Shown one piece after another: positions 22,751-33,691 of a stretch of 64,000 nt of DNA. The notes under the pieces were generated by a model. The model was not told the origin of the DNA. It worked only from the letters and a program-made list of their open reading frames with translations, and ran no database searches. Both the position numbers and the translations under genes were made by a program. Source of the stretch: Flectonema sp. DT1601 (taxonomy: Eukaryota; Euglenozoa; Diplonemea; Diplonemida; Diplonemidae). The stretch covers positions 686,001-750,000 of the forward strand of contig OZ025795.1 of the NCBI GenBank assembly GCA_964019425.1, written 5' to 3'. Numbering within the stretch: position 1 is the first letter of the stretch; each line of letters starts with the position of its first letter.

Positions 22751-22989
22751 CTATCCCAACTGAAAGAAGATAATAAAATAATAAGAAATCTAAAAAAAAA
22801 AGCTTCCCTTTTCCCTTTGCTTTGTAGGAAGTCAATAATTTTCATCTGTTCATCAACAGCGTAATATAAAAACATGTAATCAATTGTATCTTCACTGGAG
22901 TAGTAGTGAAGAGATTGATAACCAACACTACTAACTGGCTGGGTGATGTCAATCTGTACATCATTCTTAAAAAATAATTGAAAAAACAT
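22699..22989 (-). other. Unassigned coding-like ORF upstream of the 1040-aa gene
   Basis: ATG at 22989 opens 96 codons. Residues about 9-50 (DVQIDITQPVSSVGY ... SSEDTIDYMFLYYAVDEQ) have globular-protein composition unlike the surrounding AT-rich spacer. The last 30 codons run through a T-tract and the presumed acceptor of the next gene and overlap its first codons in another frame. It could be an exon whose partners I cannot find, a decayed small gene or chance. No donor GT is found after the coding-like part. Confidence 0.25.
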
Positions 22990-23591
22990 ATTTTAAATTT
23001 GTACATCTTCTTCAAAAATCAACACATCTCTTCCTCAACAGAAAAAAGTATTTTCGACTCTCTGGGTGAAACTCAAAGGAGGGAGGGAGATTATCGGAAA
23101 TGCCAAACTTCTCAAAGAGGTAACGAGACTTCTTTTTGGTATTTGGTATCGACTACTTTTGTGTGTAGGGTTCTTCTTGTAACTCAAAAAAAAGAAATTC
23201 ATAAAAATAAAACCAATTCGTAGGTTGCCAACAGAGTTTCCCCTTTTTCTGTTTTGATTAAAAGAGAAAATCAAATTGAATGGATCTTTACACTACGGCA
23301 CAACCACAGTATGAAGGGAATCGCTTCATAACAGTGAAGGATGAATTGAAACCCGTCACACCATTTACAATCCAAACAAGAACACTACTCACCCTAACTT
23401 CCGAAATCATAATTTTGTGTTCTTTGCGGTGGCACAACTCTTCAAAACCAGAACAAATATTAAAGAGAATGCAACAGCGCGATTCACTGCAAGGCTAGGA
23501 AGTGAGTAAAGAACGAATAAACAAAACCATGCAACAAAGAGGGCACGACATCTTATAAGGCTAGGGGAGGGTGAATCAGATAGAAGAACAG
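22990..23591. other. Intergenic, nothing recognised
   Basis: Spacer between the ORF at 22699-22989 and the stop of the actin-related gene. No convincing ORF, RNA gene or repeat. Confidence 0.4.
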
Positions 23592-25523
23592 CTACGAAGA
23601 CGATGAAACCCGCACAGGTTTCCTAGTCGAACATTTTGAAAGATTAATCAAATTTTTAAGTCCTCTATCAGATTCCGGGTGACCACTATAAACACTATTA
23701 CGAACTGTTCTCACAATTCTTTGAGCTCCCAACATCACTTGATCTTCAGTCTTTCCTTTACAGTCGAGTGCTGTAGTCGTTGAGTGTGTTGTATTATAAG
23801 CATTCAAAGGACCGAGATAATCAATAATTATTGCGATTACCTCATACGACAATCCATGGTACCTGGGACCAGGAGTAAATGCGTGTTGTTCTTTGGGATC
23901 AGATATCCGAAGAGGGTATTGCAAGTTATTTCTCAAATAGGTAACAGTTTTTTGTTTCATGTTCACCTGTATCATCTTACCCTTAGTTGAAAGTTCTACA
24001 ATGCCATTATCGACTGTGTCGTCGAGAATCTTACAAGCGACATGATCATAAGTCATATTCTTATCAGAGAATATTCTATGGTCGTCTACCTTCACATCAG
24101 TCCATAATTCAGAATCAAGACGTTCTTTCATTCCAGGAATACTACCACCAGGTCCGTCAAGTACTATTGTTGAGCATACTTTTGACCAAAGATCTGAAGG
24201 AAGCGATTCAATACAATTTCTAACCATCTCTGGAAGTGTTTCATCTGCTGTTGGAGTCACTGCAGTGTACGAGTATTGATATTCACTTGCTCCAAAACAA
24301 GTTGTTAATGTGTTCTTCTTTCTGAAATATGGCTCAGTATAAACCCACAACATGTCCCCTGGTAGTTTCAAATCATTCTTATCTGCTAACTCTTTAACAT
24401 GCTCAATGTAAGCATCAAGACACTTCTTACGTTTTCCATAATAATCCCAACTGTTCAGTTGCGTTAAGTCTGGTCTTGTGAAAGGATTCTTTCCTATTAA
24501 AGCAAACAACTCATCAGATGCTTTCTTTTGAAGTATTAACGGCACAGTTGGTTTACTATTAGCACCTCTTTCATAACGTTTGTCATCAGCAATTATCTGA
24601 GAAAGTATATTTCTGACGGTGTTGTTTCTTGCTGTACATCGAGTGTACTGTATCAAAGGATTACCGTTTATAATTGGAACTACTCTCGTGTAAGTATATC
24701 CAACAGTGACGACCATTCCATTGGACTCTACACAGGAATGAAGAGCAAGCGATTCCCTACTAACGGAATAGTAGTCATTTACTTTTAATTTTTTTAATAC
24801 ATTCCCAAGAGCATGTCGATGCTTGTCATCTCCATGTGACGGTTCAGTTATTAAAAACGTTGAATTAAGAGGAGTGTATTTATTAACACTGTTTGCTATG
24901 ATGTGTCCCAAGTCTGCTGCTGATGAGCTCAGCCTCCCTTGGTGTAAGGGAGATCCGTAGTTTGAATACCTATCACCTGTTCCTATTTCATGGGTACCAA
25001 AGTGTCTATCATATTGAACAGAACAGTTATAATTAAAAGTTCTACCTGAACAGAATGTTCTCACATAATGAGATCCAAGGTGAATAAAAGCAATTCCCTT
25101 ACCATGATGTTTATGAATAGCTCTTTTTATAAAGTCTGCTGGTAATTCATCTGCAACATAACAAGTAGCAACAATAATAGCCTTTGAGTAAGCATCGATA
25201 CATTTCTTCAGTTGTGGAAGGTTTATAGAAGTCTCAACTCTTAGTTTGGTTCTGGCAGCGGTGAGTTCAGCAACAACGACGAGGACAACTTCTCCTTTTA
25301 CAACTTCAGCCATGCAATCTCTTACAGAAGTAACTCTGATACTTCGACTCCATGCTAATGGAGTTGACATAGATAAGAAAGCTTTTGATGGTTTTTCACA
25401 TTCTTCCAACCACACTATTCGTTGAGCATGAAGTCCAATATCATTATCATCACCACCTTTTTCTATTCCGACAGGTTTCGGTGATAACGGTTTCTTAACC
25501 GACGTCGGGGGAGCAAAACTCAT
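23592..25523 (-). CDS. Divergent actin-related protein
   Basis: A 643-aa protein with actin-fold landmarks in order. [21 protein letters not shown] (about 141) lies where actin has its first phosphate loop. FLITEP followed by the helix [12 protein letters not shown] matches LLTEAPLNP...[32 protein letters not shown] matches [44 protein letters not shown] matches the NVLSGGTTMFPGIADRM block. Both nucleotide-loop aspartates look replaced (HLGSH for DNGSG, TVGYT for DSGDG). It has a roughly 130-residue N-terminal extension and a C-terminal extension, so it is not conventional actin. Arp roles include chromatin remodelling and dynactin, but I cannot assign a class. Confidence 0.72.
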   Translation of the reverse strand: [643 protein letters not shown]

Positions 25524-25746
25524 TTTTCAAATCCCGTCTGAGAAAACTATTTTACAATTCAATCCTCTAGATATGTCGATGGGATCTGTGAGGAATATGA
25601 TATGACATTTCTAAAAAAACAAATGTTAAAATAAGAAATAATTAATCAAATTAAAGTTGTCGCGCGTATTCTAAAAAAGATAAAACCATTTTACACATTG
25701 AAAGCAAACTACTAGTGTCCCTGTAAAGGAAACAATTTTTGTTTTG

Positions 25747-28700
25747 CTACCAGTAAGGAGGGTCTCTCTTTGTACTCAGGCACTCTTTAGAGAATCGATC
25801 TTCAATTGTTTGAAGTTTCATAGAAATGGTTTCTTCGGATGCGTTTTTTTCAACGTTGCTCATCGCGGCCTGTTGAGTTGTTCGAGACAAGATCTGATCT
25901 CTGGCGTTCTCATCAACTGGTTGCTTAAAAACAGGAGTGTTTGACTTCCAGTATGCCAGAATGGTTTCCATTTCTTTCTCCTGTTGGTTTGATATATTAT
26001 TAAGAACATCAATCATACAATGTACTGATAGTATTAATTCATACCTCAGAAGCCTGCATATTCTGCTGCTCTTCTTGTTCCTGAATAACGAAAGCTTCCC
26101 TCTCTTCAGGTAAGAGCATGTCTTCATCATAAATCCTTTCGAGGAGTGTTATGATTTCGTGACGTACGCTTCCCGTGTATCTGTTTATTTATTTTTATTA
26201 TTTTAATTGTTGTGTAAACAGGAATGAATCAAAGGAACTAATATCCTCTCCAACTCTTGCATTGATATGACACCCGATGGACCTACAGTGATCGCCCCCT
26301 TTGTTGCTCTCACCCGACAAGCAGGTAAAGAGAAGTAGACAGGGCAGGGATAAAGGGTTCTTAATGCAATGCTACCTTCACGATGAGTACTTCTTCTCCA
26401 ACTCTCGCATTGATATGACACCCGATGGACCTACAGTGATCGCCCCCTTTGTTGCTCTCACCCGACAAGCAGGTAAAGAGAAGTAGACAGGGCAGGGATA
26501 AAGGGTTCTTAATGCAATGCTACCTTCACGATGAATACTTCCTCTCCAACTCTTGCATTGATATGACACCCGATGGACCTACAGTGATCGCCCCCTTTGT
26601 TGCTCTCACCCGACAAGCAGGTAAAGAGAAGTAGACAGGGCAGGGATAAAGGGTTCTTAATGCAATGCTAACTTCACGATGAATACTTCCTCTCCAACTC
26701 TCGCATTGATATGACACCCGATGGACCTACAGTGATCGCCCCCTTTGTTGCTCTCACCTGGCAAGCAGGTAAAGAGAAGTAGACAGGGCAGGGATAAAGG
26801 GTTCTTAATGCAATGCTACCTTCACGATGAATACTTCCTCTCCAACTCTTGCATTGATATGACACCCGATGGACCTACAGTGATCGCCCCCTTTGTTGCT
26901 CTCACCTGGCAAGCAGGTAAAGAGAAGTAGACAGGGCAGGGATAAAGGGTTCTTAATGCAATGCTACCTTCACGATGAATACTTCCTCTCCAACTCTCGC
27001 ATTGATATGACACCCGATGGACCTACAGTGATCGCCCCCTTTGTTGCTCTCACCTGGCAAGCAGGTAAAGAGAAGTAGACAGGGCAGGGATAAAGGGTTC
27101 TTAATGCAATGCTACCTTCACGATGAATACTTCCTCTCCAACTCTCGCATTGATATGACACCCGATGGACCTACAGTGATCGCCCCCTTTGTTGCTCTCA
27201 CCTGGCAAGCAGGTAAAGAGAAGTAGACAGGGCAGGGATAAAGGGTTCTTAATGCAATGCTACCTTCACGATGAATACTTCCTCTCCAACTCTTGCATTG
27301 ATATGACACCCGATGGACCTACAGTGATCGCCCCCTTTGTTGCTCTCACCCGACAAGCAGGTAAAGAGAAGTAGACAGGGCAGGGATAAAGGGTTCTTAA
27401 TGCAATGCTTGCATCCGTATTTTCATTCTGAACGGTAAACGAAAGGAAGAAACATACTTCGTTATATCTTCTCGGTAAAGCTGAGGGACCGACTTTGAAA
27501 TACGACCAGCATCCGAATACCAGATCTCACAATCAACGAAAAAAGATTTCTGACGACAACGTTTCGGTTTTTGACAAGACAACCTAACTGATATACGCTG
27601 AAGGCCGTGGATGAGGTTTTGATTCCAACCCTTCTTACGAAGAGCCATCAGTCTAAGTGTGTACTGCAGTGATTCAAGTCCTTGACCTTGGTTCTCAAGT
27701 ACGAGTTTAATAGTATTTCCATTCATCTTTTTAATACAACAAGTGTTTGAATCAACTTCTTTTATGTAAGACAACACATCTTTCTTTTCAAGTGATCCAG
27801 ACTGAAGCTCTTCTTGCAACGTTAATTTCGAAGGAAGATTTGGTCCAGCAACGGAAATGTTAATTAATACTGAAGTTGAGTCTTCTGTCCATAAAGAAGT
27901 TGTTTCTAAGTCGTCTTGTGGTTTGCAAATAATAACAACATCCCAACGACAAGCGAGTCTTGGTTGTAATTCAATACGAGGAGGAGGGTTGTAATGTTCA
28001 TCTTGTTGATCAATTTGTTTTGGAACTGATGTCCAAGATCCGAAAATTGATTTCTTGTTACGAACTAACTGAGCTGCTATTCTCTTTATCCAAACTTCTG
28101 ATGAGATGTTTGTTTTTGAAATATCTAATTCAGTTATTTGTTCATTCGTACGTAGCAGGTAGTACAACTCAGTCGCAGAAACCTGAGTAATTGAATTCTC
28201 ACTAATATTTAACGAGACTACAGATGGATGTGATACTAGTGCGCTGACAAGAGGATGAACCACACTAGACGATAATCCATTTCCTGATAAGTTTATTTTC
28301 TTTAAATTTGGAAGCAATTTAACAACTTCAACAAGAGCCCTCACACCATTATCACCAATAAAATACACAGCCGGAGGTTTTGATGATAAGTCATCCGATA
28401 AATCGAGAGACGTGTCTGTCTCTGTGAGATCAGAAAGTTTTTTTAATATTCCTTTTTTTGGCATTTTCCCACCAGAGTATTTCAGATAGTAATACCTGTA
28501 CACATCACTATACGTCGAAGCAGGAATAAATGTGCCATCAGCTTGTTCAATTCGACCAGTGATAATTTTATCAGGAAGCTTATATTGTAAGGCAACTAAA
28601 AAGTTTTTAACACGAGTTACTAAGTCTGACAATGGTTGTGAGATTGTTGGATCATAAATAATATGAAATAACTGTTTTGTTATACCTTGTACAAGAGGAT

Positions 28701-29082
28701 GTTGAAGTGTAGTGTGCTCATCGAGTATGATTGGTAGTATAACAGGGCTATCACAAACATAACTTCTCCTCAAAGCATAATACAGAGTCAGCCATGAGAC
28801 GCCACTTCTAATCCATTCATCAGATATAATACAAAGAAATATCGAAGTTCGCTTTAAATATTTTATTATTTCTCTCCTCCATTTAACTCCTCCGATGTCT
28901 TCAGTCATTGGAACTGAGCAATTGACTCCTTTTAAAAGTAACTTTCGTCTTAACGCCTGAGTAAACCTAATAGACTCTGATGATGAATGTGCTGCACACA
29001 ATAATGCTTCACATGGTGTCTCTAAACCAACTGCTTCAGGATCAGATCCGATACTTCTCGGAGACAGTAACGGACTCGTCAT
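25747..29082 (-). CDS. TIR-like domain plus leucine-rich-repeat protein
   Basis: Three exons: 27458-29082, 26045-26180 and 25747-25980, giving 664 aa. The first intron is 1277 bases (26181-27457) and contains the 148-bp satellite; the second is 64 bases. The splice gives REDITKYTGSVRHEIITLLER in open frame. Residues about 24-165 resemble a TIR domain: CEALLCAAHSSSES, a BB-loop-like TEDIGGVKWRREI, FLCIISDEW, then SWLTLYYAL and VILPIILDE. The glutamate that NAD-cleaving TIR enzymes carry at WxxxE is Tyr101 here. LRRs follow at about 238-345 (LKKINLSGNGLSS, VVSLNISENSIT, ITELDISKTNIS), then a beta-rich region and a C-terminal coiled coil. It could be a signalling scaffold; TIR identity is moderately sure, the LRR part strong. 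Confidence 0.75.
26181..27457 (-). other. Long intron 1 of the TIR-LRR gene
   Basis: Bounded by donor GTATGTTTC (reading from 27457 downwards) and acceptor TTTATTTAAACAG ending at 26181, the same boundaries as the short introns elsewhere. It is more than ten times longer than the other introns I resolved, and over 90 percent of it is the 148-bp tandem array. Joining the flanking exons is the only choice I found that continues the frame. Confidence 0.8.
26243..27409. repeat. 148-bp tandem satellite, about 7.9 copies
   Basis: Unit core on + is CCTCTCCAACTCTTGCATTG, spaced exactly 148 bases. Copies differ at a few sites, notably CACCCGACAAG (copies 1-3 and the last) versus CACCTGGCAAG (four middle copies), and CTTGC versus CTCGC. 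Short 61-63 codon ORFs appear in each unit on both strands but are closed by stops every unit and are not genes. It is more GC-rich than the surrounding intron and spacer DNA. Confidence 0.97.
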
Positions 29083-29220
29083 GTGTTGTGTACTAAAAAA
29101 AGTAAATTTATTTATTTATGATTTTACAATCACCGCTAAGGAAGTACAACTGACTAACAATAAAATAAGGGGCTGGGAGTTAGATACAAGAAAAAAGTGA
29201 AATCTAAACTGACTTGTACA

Positions 29221-30708
29221 TCAACTAGTTGCTGTGGGTGTGTCAGAGTCTCCAAGAACTTCCTGCTGTGACATAATTAGTTGACGAGTTCCTTGAATGT
29301 CTTGTTTTAATCTCTCTTTGGCTTCATGAGTCCTGAGTCTCTGCTGCTCCATTGTGTCTGCGCGTGTCTTCAGTTCTTCATTTTTAGAAGAGAGCTCTGT
29401 TTTACATTCGGATAGCTCACTCTCTAACTGCTCAGCGTTGTTCTCCAAGTCTCGAATTCTCTGTTGTGCTGACTCGTTTGCTTCTTTCATTTCAAGACGG
29501 TCTTTTTCAAAGTCACTGCACAACTCTTGACTTTGTAATCTGTTTTTCGTTGTTATTAAATAGAAGTGATCCCCGCTTTCAAACAAAAGACCAACACGAT
29601 AATAATAAATCTTTATTACATACAATGATTTCTTGAGTGAAGTACTCAACGTTGAGATAGCCCCACTGGCTGTTTGCTTAACAACAGAGAGTTCTTCTCG
29701 GAGTTCATTAACAGTGGTTCCCTGTTGTGATGTTTCAATGTTTTTGAAGTAATCTTTCAATTGTTAAATAAACAAAAATAGTAACCATACCGTTGTAGAT
29801 CCTCCTGTTGACTTTACTTCCCTTTCAGTCGACTCGCTCAGTTTAACTGAAGCTGCTTGGGATTGTAGTTCTCGAATCTGTTCCTGAAGTCTAGAAATCT
29901 CACTTTGAGAAGACTCAAACTGGTCTTTCATATCGCTTAGAGAGTTGCTGAGGATTGTCATTGTTTCATGTTCTGCTTTTCTACTAATTAATAAAGCTTC
30001 GTATTCCTTAGTCTTGCGATCGTTAAGTTCAACTTGTGATTCCAATCGACTGTCTAAGTCTGCTACTTTCTGACGAGCAGATGCCAACTCTGTGACAGTT
30101 GAAGTTAGAGCTTCATTTAACTTATCAGCGTCAGTCTCACCAATTGGTTTATCAACTTCAGAAGGATGTAATCGACTGAGTTCTGATGTCATGTAAGAGA
30201 GCTTCTGTTCTCGAAGAGCAGCGTTTTCACGTCGTAGCTCATCATTCGCAGCCTCCAGTAAAGTAATCTTCCCACTGGCTTCCTGTTCCATTATGAGTGT
30301 TTTCGGTCTTCCAGAGAGTTCAATTTCCAGTTCGCTGACTTTATTTTTTAGTGTTTGCTTTTCTTGCTGAGAACGTACTAGTTTAAAACGAGCTTCCTTA
30401 AGGATTTGTTTGCGGCGAGTGGATTCTTCTTCCAGAGTCCGTTCTAGTTCTCGAACGCGGGTTCTTGATGCTCTGTCTCCAATGTCATCGTTAAGGGCTT
30501 TATTTTCATCTTGAAGGCGAACAATATCTTCTCTGAGTTCCTTAAATACTATTTGCATCTCTGTTAATAATCTCACTTGATCATCTTTACCTAAAACTGA
30601 TGGAGACATTGCCAACAGCTCTGCCACTCCCGGAGGTGTCACCGCTCTCGGCGAATCATCGATCCCTTCAATTGGAACCGGCGGTGGCGGAGGTGGGAAA
30701 CCATCCAT
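29221..30708 (-). CDS. Coiled-coil protein with proline-rich N-terminus
   Basis: Three exons: 29791-30708, 29624-29721 and 29221-29539, joined over introns of 69 and 84 bases (GTATGG...CAACAG; GTATGT...AAACAG), giving 444 aa. The start MDGFPPPPPPVPIEG is followed from about residue 45 by almost continuous heptad-rich Glu/Gln/Leu/Arg helix to the end (SELSECKTELSSKNEELKTR). Without the second splice an intron-derived hydrophobic stretch (YVIKIYYYRVG) would interrupt the coil, which supports the model. I do not recognise a family. A structural role in cytoskeleton or flagellum is plausible but unproven. Confidence 0.8.
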
Positions 30709-30951
30709 CGCTATCGCAACTTATTATTTTATTAACACGTACTCTGTAACATGTTATTGTATCCTTTTGTTTAACAGATGGTATTGACTATACTAAAGTA
30801 TTATAAATCACTCTTCAGATAATAAACTAAATAATAAATATTGATATAACGTAACAGTTCTGAACAGAGCTAAAAGGTTAACAGACTCGACTGAAGATGT
30901 CAGCCTCTAATTATCATCATAAGAAGAACCACATAATATATGTGTTGCGGA

Positions 30952-31419
30952 CTAATCATCAAAGTGACCCCAGGAAGGTAATATTTCAGTAGGGGCTCTA
31001 TTCGCTGCTGGGTCATCCATCGCTAGAAATCTTTTCAACTCTTCAGATCTCTCAGGTCTCGGTGGCAGCTGTGCATTGGCAGCTGTTACGTCAATCTTTT
31101 CAGGCTTCTTCTTCTTTTGTTTTTTAAGACCGGCTACCTTCCATTCAGATTCCTTCTTCTTAGTCTTCGTCGTTACAACTTTAACCTTTTTCTTTCCCTT
31201 TATCCCTTGTTTGATCTCCTTTTCTTGACGTTCCTTGCGCACTGTTTTTGGTGAGTTAACTAAGTGCTTCTGGCTTTTGAGTATATTTTTTCAAAAAAAA
31301 AAGAAAAATGTAAATTTTGACATACCTGCCTGTGCCTTGTTTTCAAGTCTGATGCCCTGTCTCACTTTTGAGACCCTTCGCTGACTGCGAATTTGATATT
31401 TTAATGAAGAGCGAACCAT
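30952..31419 (-). CDS. Small lysine-rich protein, unknown function
   Basis: Two exons, 31326-31419 and 30952-31241, with an 84-base intron (GTATGTC...AAAACAG), giving 127 aa. Exon 1 begins ATGGTTCGC (MVRSSLKYQIRSQRR). The product is strongly basic over residues 1-75 (GKKKVKVVTTKTKKKE, KKQKKKKPEK) and ends in a more ordinary segment, ELKRFLAMDD and ILPSWGHFDD. Basic composition suggests nucleic-acid or ribosome contact, possibly nucleolar, but I recognise no family. Confidence 0.7.
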
Positions 31420-31863
31420 ATTTTTGTTGCCTTCAGATGAGAAGTATTCCAAATAAATATTATTGTAAAGAAAATAATTTCGAATACCAGACAGTGGTAA
31501 AGTCTATAAATCTAAGTGACAAATAACTGTTGAAGGTTTGTGTTCTACGTAGCGGTTTATAAGGACGTCCCTTGTCAACCGAATTGTTGTGGAAAAAGAA
31601 AGCAATTAAAAGAAAACACATTCTTTTTCTTATTACAACAAACTAATAAAGTGGTAAAATTATTCTATGGGGAGTAGGGAGTGGTGGGGAGTACCCTCTA
31701 ACTAAAAGAATAATAATAATAATCGAAACAACATCAATCAGACTACTCATACAGTGGACACACCACTGACTACTAATCAACAGATTAGTGTGTCCTTTGT
31801 TGTTATTTAAGTCAGGTAAGCCTCTCTTTAATGAATTGCACTGTCGTAATTGAACTGCTTTCT
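31420..31863. other. Intergenic, nothing recognised
   Basis: Spacer between the 127-aa gene and the stop of the 270-aa coiled-coil gene. No RNA gene or repeat recognised; the ORF at 31643-31867 lacks coding character. Confidence 0.4.
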
Positions 31864-32817
31864 TCAATCAAATACAAGTTTTCTCGGAACATCCGGTGGA
31901 GGTAGTTGACTAACACTGACATCCTTCCTTCCAGTCGCTAAGGCAGACGGTGGAGGAAGTATTGGTGATGGTCTTGGAATTTGACTGCTGGCTCTCTGTT
32001 TTCATTTTGATAATATTTTTATCTCACAACACCTTTAGCTGTATCAACTTTTAATAAATAAATACACACCGGGAATGTAGAGGAAACTATAGTTCCACTT
32101 CTTCCAGTAGCGAGACTGGGTTCTCGAAGACCAGCTAGACTTGGCTCACGAACGTTTGCACGAGATGGTTCACGAGATGGTTCAATAGTGAACCCTTGGT
32201 ACTCATTCTTCCATCGACTGACAACTGGTTGAAGTTTCTTTTTAATCGCTGGGTCTTCACTACATAATTTTACTAACTCCTGCCGTGCTTCAAGTACGTG
32301 AGTTAAAGCTCTTCTCTTTGATCTGTACTTTTCTGCTAATCTCGCGTTGTCTCTGTCTCCCTGTTCGTATTTCTTCTTAGCAGCATCAAGTTGGTGGATT
32401 TTGGATTCGACGACTCCTTTGCTTTTTGTTTCGGTTTCGTCCAGTTCCTTCTCGAGCTTACGAGCGGCTCGCTTACTGCTGTTGAGTTCTCCCAGAAATT
32501 CTTTTGAGCGATCCTTTTCGTCTTGGAGTTGACTTTTTAGTGTCGAAACCTGATTTGTTTATTATTATTCTAACTCTTTGTGATAAATATATTAATGTAA
32601 ACAGACAAAGACATACCTCAGCTTGGAATTCCTTCAGTTTTTCATTCATTGCGAGCATCTCTTCAGCTTCGGCTCGTCGTTTGCGAGAGCCTCCTGTTGG
32701 GTTTGAGTCGGCAAACTTCCTCCAAAAATCAATCTCAGCATACATTGATTCCATCACTGCTGCCTGAGCTGCAGTATGCGCTATTAAATCATTCGGTATG
32801 GTAGACATGAAACTCAT
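31864..32817 (-). CDS. Coiled-coil protein, unknown function
   Basis: Three exons: 32617-32817, 32070-32549 and 31864-31995, giving 270 aa. Introns of 67 (GTATGTC...AATCAG) and 74 bases (GTGTGT...AAACAG) are removed. Residues about 45-150 are Lys/Glu/Arg-rich coiled coil (KLEKELDETETKSKG). A Ser/Arg/Pro tail includes two EPSR units and two EPSLA units (REPSLAGLREPSLATGR) and ends VPRKLVFD. It neighbours other coiled-coil genes but I can assign no family. Confidence 0.78.
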
Positions 32818-33181
32818 GTTGTAATTCTAACGGTTAGTTGTAACCTTTGAAAGATAAATAAAATAATTACTCCAACACACACCCTCAAAGGATATCTAAT
32901 TACATTTCCACATATTCTCTGATAGTTGTGTTGTTTTTTTCTAATGAAGAATGTGATGCTCAACGCAAGTGATCAATTCGTATTCCGTTACTTAGAATTC
33001 GTCTCGTTATAAACAAAGTGAGGATCTGCGGGTTGGTGTCAGTGTCAGTGCGAGTGAGCACCGCAATTATTTTTCATCAATAAGAAACATGTAATTATAC
33101 GTCGTGTAGGTTAAAGTTTTTTTTTTTTTTTTTTTTTTTTAAAGGGAGCGGATCGCAACCAGAGAGAACCACCAACACCAC
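32818..33181. other. Intergenic, nothing recognised
   Basis: Spacer with a T23 run near 33117-33140. No gene supported. Confidence 0.4.
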
Positions 33182-33495
33182 TTAATGATGATGGGAGTGC
33201 AATGCTACGCTATGTTTACTTGAATGCATGTGAGTATGTACCGTAGTAGCACTGCCAGACACTGGATGATGTGGGCTGCTGAAGGTTGGAATTGGAATGT
33301 GATCAGCATTGTGTCCACAGTAACCAATAAACCTGTTTTTTATTATTATTATGCCCAGCCCAAAAATTTAACTTTTTTTTGCAGTATTTCAAAAACATAC
33401 TTTCCAGATCCACCAAATTCGTCCATGAGTAGCATTTCAGTGCTGAAGTCTGGGTGAAGGCGGCTACTTCCTGCGATGCCTTTCATTTTCCCCAT
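33182..33495 (-). CDS. Tiny histidine-rich protein (81 aa)
   Basis: Two exons, 33401-33495 and 33182-33332, with a 68-base intron (GTATGTTTT...AAACAG), giving 81 aa. The first exon encodes MGKMKGIAGSSRLHPDFSTE and the second KFIGYCGHNADHIPIPTF..., closing with SVALHSHHH. There are about a dozen histidines, most in the C-terminal half, which could bind metal or simply be low complexity. No family recognised. The intact splice and good composition argue for a real gene, but it is short. Confidence 0.6.
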
Positions 33496-33691
33496 TTTTT
33501 AATGTTTTTTTTGTAGTGTAGAGTGTAAAGTATCTATTTGAAAAACAGAAAAAATAATGAGCATTTTTGTATAATTGACCATTACAATTTAACTACGAAT
33601 AGCATAAACTGTTTTCCCAACACAGAGGCTGAGATAGCCCTTTAACGATTTTTTTTTTTTTTTTTTTTTTTGATCAAAATATTAATTAAAG

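Noticed and set aside
26301-27374. 61-63 codon ORFs on both strands in the 148-bp satellite
   Set aside because: They recur by repetition, are closed in every unit, and the array lies in an intron.
26243-27409. CRISPR array
   Set aside because: Units are contiguous tandem copies without unique spacers, in a eukaryotic gene.
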